NCBI RefSeq assembly: GCF_013328815.1
Contig: NZ_JABUHN010000002.1
Location: 310,001 to 374,000 of the forward strand
Direction of reading: 5' to 3'
From: Tabrizicola fusiformis
GTDB taxonomy: Bacteria; Pseudomonadota; Alphaproteobacteria; Rhodobacterales; Rhodobacteraceae
DNA length: 64,000 nucleotides
Shown here piece after piece: positions 45,326 through 54,941 of the stretch; the first letter of the stretch is position 1, and the number at the start of each line of letters is the position of its first letter. Under the pieces are notes generated by a model. The model searched no databases, was not told where the DNA came from, and worked only from the letters and a program-made list of their open reading frames with translations. Position numbers and translations under genes: made by a program.

Positions 45326-46210
45326 ATGACGGTCGCAAGATGGGGACTGGGGTTGACCGGGCTGACCCTGTTGCTGGCTCTGGTGGCGGGGTTCCTTGGG
45401 GCGTTGCACCCGGCGGGGGACTCTCTTGCGGTGTTCCGCGCCCAGGTCACGGCGCTGTTGGCGCTGGTTGCGGTGCTTGGTCTGGCCCTTGGCGCGCGCC
45501 GTTCAGGGGCGGTGGGGCTGATCGCGGCGCTGGCGGCAGGGGCACCGCTGCTTGCGGCCTATCAGTTGCCAGCCACCCCGGGTGCGTTGCGGCTTTATCA
45601 GAAGAACATGCTGTTTCGCAACGATGCCCTGCCTGCGCTGGTGGCCGATATCCGCGCTGCCGTGCCCGATGTGGTGACCTTGCAAGAGGTGTCTGCGCCG
45701 AACTGGGTGGTGTTGGCCGATCTGGCCGATATCTTGCCGCATCAGGTGATGTGCCCGGTGTCAACGGTGGGTGGTCTGGCCGTGCTGACGCGGCTGCCGC
45801 CGGTTCCGGGCACCGAGACTTGCGCCAAGGGTCTGGCCGCCCTGCAGGTGCAGGCGCCGCAGGGGCGCATCTGGCTGGTGTCGGTGCATCTGAGCTGGCC
45901 ATGGCCCTATGGTCAGGCGGCACATCTGGCGGTCGTGCTTCCGGTGATCAAGGCGCTGGAAGGCCCCGTGGCGATCGCGGGTGATTTCAACATGGTGCCA
46001 TGGTCGCATGCCTTGGCCGAGGTGAGGCGCGCAGCCCGGGTCACTGCCGCCGGTCCGGTCCGTGGCAGCTTTCCCGAGTTTGGCCGACTTCTGACCCTGC
46101 CGATTGACCATGTCATGGCCCCCGGCGGCGGTGCCGTTGCATTGCGCCCGCACCTTGGTTCGGACCATCTGGGCCTTTTGGCCGATTTGACTGTCTGGAC
46201 TGCAGACTGA
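45326..46210 (+). CDS. Endonuclease/exonuclease/phosphatase-family membrane protein
   Basis: A 294-residue protein. Two to three N-terminal membrane segments lie at about residues 5-25, 35-55 and 60-78. An EEP hydrolase domain follows, with VTLQEVSAPNWVVL (metal-binding Glu), the conserved GPVAIAGDFNMVPWSHALAE, PIDHVMAPGG and LGSDHLGLLADL (catalytic His). The catalytic domain would face the periplasm. Homologues in this layout are often annotated as EEP-family proteins of unknown substrate, either a phosphoester or nucleic acid. The ATG at 45326 follows AGGTGGCG. Confidence 0.84.
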   Translation: MTVARWGLGLTGLTLLLALVAGFLGALHPAGDSLAVFRAQVTALLALVAVLGLALGARRSGAVGLIAALAAGAPLLAAYQLPATPGALRLYQKNMLFRNDALPALVADIRAAVPDVVTLQEVSAPNWVVLADLADILPHQVMCPVSTVGGLAVLTRLPPVPGTETCAKGLAALQVQAPQGRIWLVSVHLSWPWPYGQAAHLAVVLPVIKALEGPVAIAGDFNMVPWSHALAEVRRAARVTAAGPVRGSFPEFGRLLTLPIDHVMAPGGGAVALRPHLGSDHLGLLADLTVWTAD

Positions 46211-46219
46211 CCGGCCCGG

Positions 46220-47557
46220 TTACCCCATCAGCCGGGGGTCAAACGGATAGCGCGTCAGGTTCTCAAACCCCGTTTCGGTGATCAGCACCTGATCCTCCAG
46301 CTTGATCGAGAAATCGCCACCCTCGGGCGAAACCAGCGCCTCGACGCAGAGGACCATGCCCGGCTGCAACGCCACCTCGAAGGCGCCGTCCACCCAGGCG
46401 TCAGGATAGGGCACGAAGGGCCATTCGTCGCACAGGCCCACCCCATGCATCTTGCAGGAATATTTCTGCTTCCAATATTGCGCGTCCAACTGGTGGCCGC
46501 CATGGGTCAGCTCGCGGATGGTCACGCCGGGTTTCAGCATGGCCATATTGGTGTCGATATGGTCGCGGGCGTGGTGCATGGCGGAAATCATCGCATTGGT
46601 CGGGTGCCCGTCGCCCACCCACCATGTCCGGCTGATGTCGATGCAGATACCGTAGGCGCCGATCAGGTCGGTGTCGAAGGCCACGATTTCATTGTTCTGC
46701 ACAATCCGCGGCCCGCATTCCTGAAACCAGGGGTTGGTGCGCGGGCCGGAGGCGAGCAACCGGGTCTCGATCCACTCGCCGCCGCGCCGGATGTTGCCCT
46801 TGTGCAGTTCGGCCCAGATGTCATCCTCGCTGACGCCGCCGCCGGGCACGGCTTCGCGGGTAAACGCCTCCATCTCGGCAATCGCGGCTTCGCAGGCGTG
46901 GTGGGCGGCCTTCATCGCCAGAATCTCATCCGGCCCCTTGATGGCGCGGCTGCGTTCGGTCACCACCTCGCCCTCCAGCACTTCGAACCCCGCCCGTTCC
47001 AGCGCACGCAGGCCGTGGACCATGATCTTGTCCACCGCCAGCCGTTTGTTGATCCCCGCATGGGCCGCCATCACCTCGGTCACCTGCGCGGCAAAGGCGC
47101 GGGCGTCCTGCGCGGTGGCATCGCCGCAGACATTGTAGAAGAACGACGCGCCCGAGCGCAGTTCGGCCACCAAAGGGTTGAACGTCACCAGAAAGGGCGA
47201 GTTCTTGTATTCCCACATCACCATATGGCCGTCGGCGCAGAGCAGGCAGGCGCGGAACGGGTTGTGGCTGTTCCAGAGCTGCATATTGGTGGTGTCGGTG
47301 GCATAGCGGATGTTCAGCGGGTCGAACATCAAAAGCCCGCCGATATCGCGCTCGACCAGCGCCGCGGTCAGCCGCTGCCAGCGATAGCGCCGCATCCGGT
47401 CAAGGTCGGGCAGCGCCAGACCCGCCGCCGCCCATTCGGCAAAGGCAAGCTGGGTCGGGCCGATCTCCACCCGGTCATTGTCATTGGGGGTTCCGTCGCC
47501 CAGACGGTCGCCCCGGGCGGGGTCGATCTTGCGGCGGGTCTGGGCATAGGGGTCCAT
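46220..47557 (-). CDS. dddP: Dimethylsulfoniopropionate lyase DddP (M24-fold)
   Basis: A 445-residue creatinase/M24-fold enzyme that cleaves DMSP to dimethyl sulfide and acrylate in marine Rhodobacterales. It begins RRKIDPARGDRLGDGTPNDN, then DRVEIGPTQLAFAEWAAAGL, which from memory is the DddP rather than the peptidase-type N-terminus. Metal ligands occur in order: FDTDLIGAYGICIDISRTW (Asp residues), SCKMHGVGLCDEWP (His), LCVEALVSPEGG (Glu) and SIKLEDQVLITE (Glu). I chose the ATG at 47557 because GGAGG precedes it; 47563 is an alternative. It is divergent from the DUF3445 gene. Length equals known DddP. Confidence 0.88.
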   Translation of the reverse strand: MDPYAQTRRKIDPARGDRLGDGTPNDNDRVEIGPTQLAFAEWAAAGLALPDLDRMRRYRWQRLTAALVERDIGGLLMFDPLNIRYATDTTNMQLWNSHNPFRACLLCADGHMVMWEYKNSPFLVTFNPLVAELRSGASFFYNVCGDATAQDARAFAAQVTEVMAAHAGINKRLAVDKIMVHGLRALERAGFEVLEGEVVTERSRAIKGPDEILAMKAAHHACEAAIAEMEAFTREAVPGGGVSEDDIWAELHKGNIRRGGEWIETRLLASGPRTNPWFQECGPRIVQNNEIVAFDTDLIGAYGICIDISRTWWVGDGHPTNAMISAMHHARDHIDTNMAMLKPGVTIRELTHGGHQLDAQYWKQKYSCKMHGVGLCDEWPFVPYPDAWVDGAFEVALQPGMVLCVEALVSPEGGDFSIKLEDQVLITETGFENLTRYPFDPRLMG

Positions 47558-47642
47558 CGGCATCCTCCGGGGCTGTTGCCGCAGCTTCGCCGCCCGGCGC
47601 GCGGGAGCTTGCCTTGCCGCGACATCCGCTGTCGCGCCCGGG

Positions 47643-47667
47643 CTTTCATCTTGGCCCAAATATCCCC
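47643..47667. repeat. Single arm of the CATCTTGG...AAATATCCC repeat
   Basis: CTTTCATCTTGGCCCAAATA followed by TCCCC is the same unit seen in inverted orientation at 16936-16959, and as the left arm of the palindrome at 10007. It stands in the 167-bp divergent region between dddP and the DUF3445 gene. Confidence 0.75.
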
Positions 47668-47724
47668 GCCGGAGGCCCCGGCCAGCCCCTTGCGTGCCGG
47701 GCGGCCTTCGGAGAGAAACGGGCC

Positions 47725-48507
47725 ATGACCGATCCGATCCTGCAAACCCGCCTGCCTTTCGCCATCTGGATGGACCCGCGCACGGCGCGCCTTCCCGGCA
47801 TTCAGCCCGTGCAGGGCGATGACTGGCTGCGGCTGGATGAGGCTTACGCGCGCCAGATGGCCGAGCGTGACCGGCTGATCGCCAGCCGCCCCGAAATTGT
47901 CCATGCCCTGATGGAGCGGGGGCGTCCGGCGGCGGATGAGCTTTATGCCGCCGTGCTGGACTGGACCGCCCGCACCCCCGGTTTTGTGCGCAAGGGGGAG
48001 GCTGTCCGGCGCCCGGATGGCGTTCTGGTGCCGCTGGACCCGGAGCAGCCGCTCATGACGCTCGGGCGGCTGGTGCAGGAAGACCTGTGCCTGCTCGAGG
48101 CCGAGGGAGAGGAGCATGTGCTGACCGGCGCCATCCTGTGCTTTCCGGCAAGCTGGTGGCTGACGGAAAAGCTCGGTCGGCCTCTGACCGGCATTCATGT
48201 GCCGGTGCCCGCCTATGATGGCGATCTCGCGCGGCGGGTGCAGCGGCTGTTCGATGCGATCCGGGTGGGTCAGCCGCTCTGGCGGGGCAATGCGCTGATC
48301 TACCGCGACCCCACCTTGCACCAGCCCCGGCGCGAGGCCGATCCGCGCACCGACCGCACCGGCGGCAGCTATGTGCGCAGCGAGCGGCAGGTGCTGATGC
48401 GGCTGCCGCAGAGTCAGGCGGTGGTGTTTTCGATCCATACCTGGGTAGTATCGGTTCAGGCGCTTGAGCCTGCCGAGCTGGCCGCCTTGCGGGCGGCGGC
48501 GCATTAA
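47725..48507 (+). CDS. DUF3445 heme-dependent oxidative N-demethylase-like protein
   Basis: A 260-residue protein of the DUF3445 (HODM) family, whose characterised members use heme to demethylate secondary amines such as dimethylamine. Typical features visible are WLRLDEAYARQMAERDRLIA, ILCFPASWWLTEKLGRPLTG, IHVPVPAYDG and WRGNALIYRDPTLHQP, followed by YVRSERQVLMRLPQSQAVVF. The substrate here is not determined. The ATG at 47725 follows GGAGAGAAACGGG. It is divergent from dddP. Both genes concern degradation of methylated osmolytes, which suggests but does not prove a shared theme. Confidence 0.83.
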   Translation: MTDPILQTRLPFAIWMDPRTARLPGIQPVQGDDWLRLDEAYARQMAERDRLIASRPEIVHALMERGRPAADELYAAVLDWTARTPGFVRKGEAVRRPDGVLVPLDPEQPLMTLGRLVQEDLCLLEAEGEEHVLTGAILCFPASWWLTEKLGRPLTGIHVPVPAYDGDLARRVQRLFDAIRVGQPLWRGNALIYRDPTLHQPRREADPRTDRTGGSYVRSERQVLMRLPQSQAVVFSIHTWVVSVQALEPAELAALRAAAH

Positions 48508-48513
48508 GCGGCG

Positions 48514-49452
48514 TCAGGTGCCGACAAAGGCCGCCATGGTCTGGCCCAACGGCGTCTGCACCATCATCGAAATGCTGCCCGTCAGCATGAGAAGCCGCGC
48601 CGACAGCTTCATGTCCTCGCCTTTCAGCAGGGCATAGGTCATCACCGCAGCGCCCAGCGGGGCATAGACCACGATCAGCGTGGCATTCATCGCATGGACC
48701 GCAAGCCGCATCTGGGACGAGGGCACTTCCGGCACCTCGGCGGGCAGCGGTTCGTAAAGGGCGGCACGCAGCCGGGCCAGTTCCGGGTCGCGCGACCGCG
48801 GCAGGTCAGGCCGGTCGTTCGCCATTTCGGTGCGGCTGGCCGCCTGTGCGGCAGAGCGGCGCAGATGCGGCGCCCGGCGCGACTTGACCGGCTTTTCGGC
48901 CGGGGCTTGGGCGGTTTCAGGTGCGGCAGGGGGCGGCTCCGGCGCCACGGGGGCGGGCCCGGCAGTTTGCGGCTCGGCCGGTTTCACGGCGACTTCGGCA
49001 TCGGCCATCTCGGCCAGATCGGTTGCCAGATTGTCCAGCCGGGGCAGGGCTTCGATCAGGGCATCAATGGTTTCAGCGGTGACGACGCCTTCGACCTGAT
49101 GCCAGACCACCGCTTCGGGCGCCAGCCGCGGCTGCACCCGTTCGACCAGCCGCACACAGAGCGCGTCATGGCCATCGTCGCGCGCGCCGGGCACCCGGGC
49201 CCGCGGCGAGGGGCCGACGCCGACGCTGAGGCAGGCATTGCCGCGCCCGGTCTGTTCCGACCAGCCCAGCAAAATGCGCGTTCCGGGCAAATCGAAGATC
49301 GCCACATCCTCGCAATCCCAGGTCAATTGCCTCTGGGTGTCGCCAAAGCGGGACAGAACCGCATCCAGATCGCCCACCATGCGGGCGAAGTTGACGGGCG
49401 TTTCCGGGCAGCACACGAGCTGGGCAATCGTACTGAGAGACGCGTAAGACAT
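48514..49452 (-). CDS. Hypothetical protein with Pro/Ala linker and C-terminal membrane pair
   Basis: A 312-residue protein that I do not recognise. Residues 1-150 look globular (MSYASLSTIAQLVCCPETPV, then LTWDCEDVAIFDLPGTRILL). Residues 155-215 are a Pro/Ala/basic low-complexity linker (PAPVAPEPPPAAPETAQAPA, then SRRAPHLRRSAAQ). The C-terminus has two hydrophobic stretches at about 255-274 and 284-308, probably a hairpin in the membrane. An N-terminal soluble domain tethered to the membrane is the plain reading. The ATG at 49452 follows GGAGGGTTGCC. It is upstream of nothing on its strand and 6 bases from the DUF3445 stop (convergent). Confidence 0.75.
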   Translation of the reverse strand: MSYASLSTIAQLVCCPETPVNFARMVGDLDAVLSRFGDTQRQLTWDCEDVAIFDLPGTRILLGWSEQTGRGNACLSVGVGPSPRARVPGARDDGHDALCVRLVERVQPRLAPEAVVWHQVEGVVTAETIDALIEALPRLDNLATDLAEMADAEVAVKPAEPQTAGPAPVAPEPPPAAPETAQAPAEKPVKSRRAPHLRRSAAQAASRTEMANDRPDLPRSRDPELARLRAALYEPLPAEVPEVPSSQMRLAVHAMNATLIVVYAPLGAAVMTYALLKGEDMKLSARLLMLTGSISMMVQTPLGQTMAAFVGT

Positions 49453-49620
49453 GGCAACCCTCCGTTGCAGGCCCGTCCAATCTCTCGCCCGAATGTGATG
49501 GGAAGCGGGAATGATTGTGGTCTTAAGATGAAATTAACCTTGGGTTGTGTTCGGTTTCCGCCACATTGGGTAATCGCCGGGCGACCCGCCGCTTTGTTTC
49601 CGCGACGCCGTGTCAAACGC

Positions 49621-49645
49621 AAAAGGCCGCCCGGGGGCGGCCTTT
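49621..49645 (-). terminator. Terminator after glnA
   Basis: GGCCGCC-CGGG-GGCGGCC (49625-49642) is flanked by AAAA on one side and TTT on the other, so it can act on both strands. It stands 21 bases past the glnA stop on the minus strand. Confidence 0.75.
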
Positions 49646-49665
49646 CGATTGTCATGATCGCTGCC

Positions 49666-51075
49666 TCAGCAGGAGTAGTACATCGCGTATTCGATCGGGT
49701 GGGGCGTATGCTCATAGGCATAGACCTCTTCCCATTTCAGCGCCATGTAGGCTTCGAGTTGGCCTTTTTCGAAGACACCGCCAACCAGCAGGAAGTCCAT
49801 GTCCTTCTCCAGCTCTTCCAGCGCTTCGCGCAAGGAGCCGCAGACGGTCGGGATTTCGGCCAGTTCTTCCGGCGGCAGATCGTAGAGATCCTTGTCCGAA
49901 GCCGGGCCCGGGTCGATCTTGTTGCGGATGCCGTCCAGGCCAGCCATCAGCAGGGCCGAGAAGGCCAGATAGGGGTTCGCTGCCGGATCGGGGAAACGGG
50001 CCTCGACGCGCTTGGCCTTCGGGCTTTCGGTCCACGGAATACGGACGCAGCCCGAGCGGTTGCGGGCCGAATAGGCGCGCAGCACCGGCGCTTCAAAGCC
50101 CGGGATCAGGCGCTTGTAGCTGTTGGTGGAGGGGTTGGTCAGGGCGTTCAGCGCCTTGGCATGGGTCAGGATGCCGCCGATGAACCACAGGGCTTCCTGG
50201 CTCAGGTCAGCATATTTGTCACCGGCGAAGAGCGGCTTGCCGTCCTTCCAGATCGACATGTTGACGTGCATCCCCGAGCCGTTGTCGCCCTTCATGGGCT
50301 TGGGCATGAAGGTCACGGTCTTGCCATAGGCGGCCGCGACGTTGTGGATGACGTATTTGTACTTCTGGATGTTGTCGGCCTGTTCGACCAGACCACCGAA
50401 GATCATGCCCAGTTCGTGCTGGCAGGTCGCCACTTCGTGGTGGTGCTTGTCCACCTTGATGCCCATGCGCTTCATGGTCGAGAGCATCTCGCCGCGAAGA
50501 TCCTGGGCTTCGTCCACCGGGTTCACCGGGAAATAGCCGCCCTTGTGGGCCGCGCGGTGCGCCTGGTTGCCCGAGTCATATTCGGTATCGGTGTTCCAGG
50601 CCGCCGCATGGGCGTCGATCTGGTAAGACACCTTCTGCGGCGTGATCGAATAGCGCACGTCGTCGAAGATGAAGAATTCGGCTTCCGGCCCGCAGTAGAA
50701 CGCATCGCCGATGCCCGAGGATTTCAGGAAGGCTTCGGCCTTCTTGGCAATCTGGCGCGGGCAGCGGTCATAGGCTTCGCCGGTGTCCGGCTCGACCACG
50801 TCACAATGCACGCAGAGCGTCTTTTCGGCATAGAACGGGTCGATATAGACCGAACCGGCATCGGGGATCAGCTTCATGTCGGACTGGTCGATCGACTTCC
50901 AGCCGGCAATCGACGAACCGTCGAACATGAAGCCTTCTTCAAAGAAGTCTTCATCCACGAGGTCGGCGATCAGCGTGACGTGCTGGAGTTTGCCTTTCGG
51001 GTCGGTGAAGCGGACGTCGACGTATTCGACCTCTTCGTCCTTCATCAGCTTCAGAGCTTTTGCAACTGCGCTCAT
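49666..51075 (-). CDS. glnA: Glutamine synthetase type I
   Basis: GlnA makes glutamine from glutamate, ammonia and ATP and is the main ammonium-assimilating enzyme. The 469-residue protein has [20 protein letters not shown] at the N-terminal domain, the metal/ATP block [40 protein letters not shown], and the C-terminal [13 protein letters not shown] adenylylation loop (Tyr near residue 398). All family motifs are present. It is downstream of glnB, with a 48-bp gap, in the usual glnBA operon order. Confidence 0.97.
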   Translation of the reverse strand: MSAVAKALKLMKDEEVEYVDVRFTDPKGKLQHVTLIADLVDEDFFEEGFMFDGSSIAGWKSIDQSDMKLIPDAGSVYIDPFYAEKTLCVHCDVVEPDTGEAYDRCPRQIAKKAEAFLKSSGIGDAFYCGPEAEFFIFDDVRYSITPQKVSYQIDAHAAAWNTDTEYDSGNQAHRAAHKGGYFPVNPVDEAQDLRGEMLSTMKRMGIKVDKHHHEVATCQHELGMIFGGLVEQADNIQKYKYVIHNVAAAYGKTVTFMPKPMKGDNGSGMHVNMSIWKDGKPLFAGDKYADLSQEALWFIGGILTHAKALNALTNPSTNSYKRLIPGFEAPVLRAYSARNRSGCVRIPWTESPKAKRVEARFPDPAANPYLAFSALLMAGLDGIRNKIDPGPASDKDLYDLPPEELAEIPTVCGSLREALEELEKDMDFLLVGGVFEKGQLEAYMALKWEEVYAYEHTPHPIEYAMYYSC

Positions 51076-51123
51076 CTGACTGCCTTTCGGTTGTGGTTGG
51101 AATTAGGGCCGCAAAGCCCGGTG

Positions 51124-51618
<495 letters not shown>

Positions 51619-51633
51619 TCAATAGGCGGAACG

Positions 51634-53268
51634 ATGACCGAACTCCTCACCGCTGCCCAAATGCGCGCCATCGAAGCGGCCGCGATTGCCTCCGGTCAGG
51701 TCACCGGGCTGGACCTGATGGAACGCGCCGGGCAGGGCGTGGTGAACGCGATCTTCGAGGTATGGCCGGAATTGGCCAAGGCCCCGAGCCGCGCCGTGGT
51801 CCTCTGCGGGCCGGGCAACAACGGCGGCGATGGGTTTGTGGTGGCGCGGTTGTTGAAGGGTCAGGGCTGGCAGGTGGAGGTGTTCCTGTACGGGGATGCC
51901 GAGCGGTTGCCGCCGGATGCGCGGGTGAATTATGAGCGGTGGGGGGAGGTGGGGGAGGTGCGGCCGCTTTCCGCCTTGAATGCGGAAGTGGGCGCGGCGC
52001 CGGGCTTGACCTTTGACATTGTCGTGGACGCGCTTTTCGGCATCGGGTTGGGTCGCAGCCTGCCCGATGATGTTGTCCGGACGCTATGCAATCTGTTCCG
52101 CGGCGACCTCTGGGGACCCGTGGTTTCTGTCGACCTGCCCACGGGCCTTTGTGCCGATAGCGGCAAGCCGCTCTTGCCGCGAGGATATGCGAACGGCACA
52201 AACGATTGCTCAGGTTGGCCGGCACTGGATGGCCTCGTGGCCGAGGCTGCGCTTACGGTGACGTTCCACCGCAAGAAACTTGGGCATGTCTTGGATGTTG
52301 GGCCGCGTCACTGTTGCCGGGTCGTGGTCGTCGATATTGGTCTTGTCCCGGTGATCGCCACGCGGGTTTGCAGAGATGTCGGCATGGTCAGGAAGGATCT
52401 TTTGCGCTTTCTGGCGAAAGGTCGCGAAGACCACAAATACTCCCACGGCCACGCCCTCATCCTTTCCGGCCCCTCTGGCCACGGCGGGGCGGCCCGACTT
52501 GCAGCGCGGGGGGCGCTGCGGATCGGGGCGGGGGTGGTGACGGTGGGGTGTCCGCCGGATGCCCTCCCCGAGAACGCTGCGCGGCTGGATGCGGTGATGC
52601 TGCGCGGGGTGCCGGATGCCGCCACTTTGGCCGAAGTCTTGACGGACAAGCGGATCAACGCGCTGTGCCTTGGCCCGGGGCTGGGCCTTGGGGCCTTGCA
52701 GGCAGGGCTGGTGCGGGAAGCGTTGGCGGCGGTGCGCCAAGGCGCACCCCACGGTGAGGGCCGCCGTGGCGCGGTGCTGGACGCTGACGCCCTTACCCTG
52801 ATCGCCCGCGACCCCGCCCTCTTCGCCGCCCTGTCGCCCAACTGCATCCTGACCCCGCATGCGGGCGAGTTCGCCCGCCTTTTCCCCGACATTGCCGCGA
52901 AACTGGCCGAACCCGCCACCAAAGGCCCGGCCTATTCCAAGGTCGATGCCACCCGCGAAGCCGCCGCCCGCGCCGGTTGCGTGGTGCTTTACAAAGGCCC
53001 CGACACGGTGATTGCCGCCCCCGATGGCCGCTGCGCCATCAATGCCGCCGTTTATGACCGTGCCGCGCCTTGGCTGGCCACGGCAGGATCGGGCGATGTG
53101 CTGGCGGGGTTCATCACCGGGCTTCTGGCGCGGGGTTTCAGCCCTTTCGATGCCGCCTGCACCGGGGCATGGTTGCATGTCGAATGCGCCCGCAGCTTTG
53201 GCCCCGGCCTGATCGCCGAAGACCTGCCCGAGGAATTGCCCAAGGTTTTCCGTGCCCTTGGCCTGTGA
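51634..53268 (+). CDS. nnr: Bifunctional NAD(P)H-hydrate epimerase / ADP-dependent dehydratase
   Basis: This fusion repairs hydrated NADH/NADPH. The 544-residue protein has an N-terminal epimerase (YjeF_N) domain with GPGNNGGDGFVVARLLKGQG and FDIVVDALFGIGLGRSLP. From about residue 270 it has a C-terminal ribokinase-like dehydratase domain with LILSGPSGHGGAARLAARGA, LTPHAGEFARLFPD and ATAGSGDVLAGFITGLLARG. The ATG at 51634 has AGGCGGA before it. Base composition dips to about 55% G+C between about 52260 and 52440. The TGA stop is also the first part of the junction repeat at 53267. Confidence 0.94.
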   Translation: MTELLTAAQMRAIEAAAIASGQVTGLDLMERAGQGVVNAIFEVWPELAKAPSRAVVLCGPGNNGGDGFVVARLLKGQGWQVEVFLYGDAERLPPDARVNYERWGEVGEVRPLSALNAEVGAAPGLTFDIVVDALFGIGLGRSLPDDVVRTLCNLFRGDLWGPVVSVDLPTGLCADSGKPLLPRGYANGTNDCSGWPALDGLVAEAALTVTFHRKKLGHVLDVGPRHCCRVVVVDIGLVPVIATRVCRDVGMVRKDLLRFLAKGREDHKYSHGHALILSGPSGHGGAARLAARGALRIGAGVVTVGCPPDALPENAARLDAVMLRGVPDAATLAEVLTDKRINALCLGPGLGLGALQAGLVREALAAVRQGAPHGEGRRGAVLDADALTLIARDPALFAALSPNCILTPHAGEFARLFPDIAAKLAEPATKGPAYSKVDATREAAARAGCVVLYKGPDTVIAAPDGRCAINAAVYDRAAPWLATAGSGDVLAGFITGLLARGFSPFDAACTGAWLHVECARSFGPGLIAEDLPEELPKVFRALGL

Positions 53269-53289
53269 TGGGCAATATTGCCCATCCTA
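53267..53289. repeat. Palindromic junction repeat, copy 2 (nnr / exonuclease III)
   Basis: GATGGGCAATATTGCCCATC followed by CTA. The GA at its left end is part of the TGA stop of nnr (53266-53268), and the CTA at its right end (53287-53289) is the TAG stop of the minus-strand exonuclease gene. The two genes therefore end inside one palindrome. Copies: 6979, 58605, 58649. Confidence 0.88.
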
Positions 53290-54066
53290 CGCGTCCAGCT
53301 CGATCCAGACCGGAACGTGATCCGAGGGCTTGGTGCCGCCGCGCGTGGCTTTGTCGATCTGGCAATCCAGAAGCAGGTCGGCGGCCTGCGGTGACAGCAA
53401 CAGGTGGTCGATGCGAATGCCGTTGTTCCGCTCCCATGCGCCCGCCTGATAATCCCAGAAGGAATAATGCCCCGGTGCCGGCTGCACCGCCCGGAACGCC
53501 TCGGTCAGGCCCAGCGCCAGCAGGCGGCGGAAGGCGGCGCGCGAGGCGGGCAGGTAAAGCGCATCGGTGACCCAGGCTTCGGGTTTGGCGGCGTCTTTCG
53601 CCTCGGGGATCACATTGTAATCGCCGCAGAACACCAGCGGCTCTTCCAGCGGCAGAAGGGCGCGCACCCGCGCCTCCATCCGCGCCATCCAGGCCAGCTT
53701 GTAATCGTATTTCGGCCCCGGCGCCGGGTTGCCGTTGGGAAGGTAAAGGCCACAGACCCGCACCGCGCGCTTGCCTACCACCGTCGCCTCGATCCAGCGC
53801 GCCTGCGGGTCGTCCTCGTCCCCCGGCAGGCCGCGTGTCACATCCTCAAGCGGCAGGCGCGACAGGATTGCCACGCCGTTGAAGCTTTTCTGGCCGTGGG
53901 TTTCGACATTATAGCCCATCGCCTCGAAGATCTCGCGCGGGAAGGCTTCGTCCACCGATTTGATCTCTTGCAGGCAGACCACATCGGGCCGCGCGCTTTC
54001 CAGCCATTCCGGCAGCGCCTCGATCCGGGCCTTGATGCCGTTGATGTTGAAGGTGGCGATCTTCAT
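53287..54066 (-). CDS. xthA: Exodeoxyribonuclease III-type AP endonuclease
   Basis: A 259-residue EEP-superfamily DNA repair nuclease that cuts at abasic sites. Motifs in order: MKIATFNINGIKARIEALPE, PDVVCLQEIKSVDE (metal Glu), GKRAVRVCGLYLPNGNP (catalytic Tyr), VFCGDYNVIPEAKD (Asp/Asn), NGIRIDHLLLSP and KPSDHVPVWIELDA (catalytic Asp-His) at the very end. The start at 54066 matches the family; the upstream extension does not. The stop is supplied by the junction repeat. Convergent with nnr. Confidence 0.94.
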   Translation of the reverse strand: MKIATFNINGIKARIEALPEWLESARPDVVCLQEIKSVDEAFPREIFEAMGYNVETHGQKSFNGVAILSRLPLEDVTRGLPGDEDDPQARWIEATVVGKRAVRVCGLYLPNGNPAPGPKYDYKLAWMARMEARVRALLPLEEPLVFCGDYNVIPEAKDAAKPEAWVTDALYLPASRAAFRRLLALGLTEAFRAVQPAPGHYSFWDYQAGAWERNNGIRIDHLLLSPQAADLLLDCQIDKATRGGTKPSDHVPVWIELDA

Positions 54067-54091
54067 GGGGGCCTCCGGGCTTTCCCCCGTT

Positions 54092-54799
54092 CTAAGGCCC
54101 CACCTCCGCCGCAGCAAGCCAGAGCGCATCCAGCGCGTCGATCTCGGCCGGATCGAAACGCCCGGCCTCTTCCCAGTAGCGGCCCGAGGGGACGTGATAG
54201 CCGAGCTCCGCCTCGCGGCTCAGGGCGGTTTCGGCCCGGTCGCGGTTGAAGGGCAGGGGGCGCAGCCCGGGCAAGGCGCTGCGCACGGCGCGCGGCCAGA
54301 CCAGCCGTGACGGCCCGTCGGAAAGGTTTACACAGGCACAACCCGCCATCGCCGCCAGCACCATCAGCCGCGCCGATTTCGCCTCGAGCGAGCGCAAGGT
54401 GATATCGGCGCGCAGCGGGTCGGGCGTGCCCGTGCCATAGAAATGTGTGGCCCCGGTCGCCGGGTAATGCATGTCACAGCCGAAAGCCGCCAGCACCCGC
54501 GGCCGCAGCGCCGCCAGTGCCCAATAGGCAGCGGTAAAGGCCATGGTGCCGCCGGCATAGACGAACCCGCCAAAGCCGTTCTGCGCCGGAACGAACGCCT
54601 CCTGCGTGATCAGCCGCTGACCCGGGCCGGGCGTGGGGCGGCGGGCTTCGGGAAAGTCCCAAGGGTGGATCATGTCATCCCAATCGGCCCGGATGGCATG
54701 GGCATTGTTGATCGCCACGATCCGGTCAAAGGGCGCGCGGGGCCAGCCCGCCGCCGCAACCGCCATCGGGGCCGAGCCCAGCATCAGAACGATCGTCAT
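54092..54799 (-). CDS. Hypothetical protein, possible DUF115/sialyltransferase-like fold
   Basis: A 235-residue protein that I do not firmly recognise. The start MTIVLMLGSAPMAVAAAGWP and then FDRIVAINNAHAIRADWDDM resembles a Rossmann-type opening in which a residue pair reads out a position. The middle block VLAAFGCDMHYPATGATHFY recalls the GxD...H pattern of DUF115 and bacterial sialyltransferase-like glycosyltransferases. This resemblance is by eye and unproven. There is no signal peptide or membrane helix. The ATG is at 54799 after GGGGGAGGTG. The spacing to the exonuclease gene on the same strand is 25 bp, so both may share a transcript. Confidence 0.7.
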   Translation of the reverse strand: MTIVLMLGSAPMAVAAAGWPRAPFDRIVAINNAHAIRADWDDMIHPWDFPEARRPTPGPGQRLITQEAFVPAQNGFGGFVYAGGTMAFTAAYWALAALRPRVLAAFGCDMHYPATGATHFYGTGTPDPLRADITLRSLEAKSARLMVLAAMAGCACVNLSDGPSRLVWPRAVRSALPGLRPLPFNRDRAETALSREAELGYHVPSGRYWEEAGRFDPAEIDALDALWLAAAEVGP

Positions 54800-54941
54800 G
54801 CACACCTCCCCCTGTCGGGCGGGACATAGCACGGAATGACGGGGGATCAGCCCCCGCAGAGGGCAAATTCGTTTGGGGAATGCCGCAGGCTGAGGCATTC
54901 TGCCTGCAACCGGGCGTTGTTGTTGGTGCAGGGGGCCTGCG

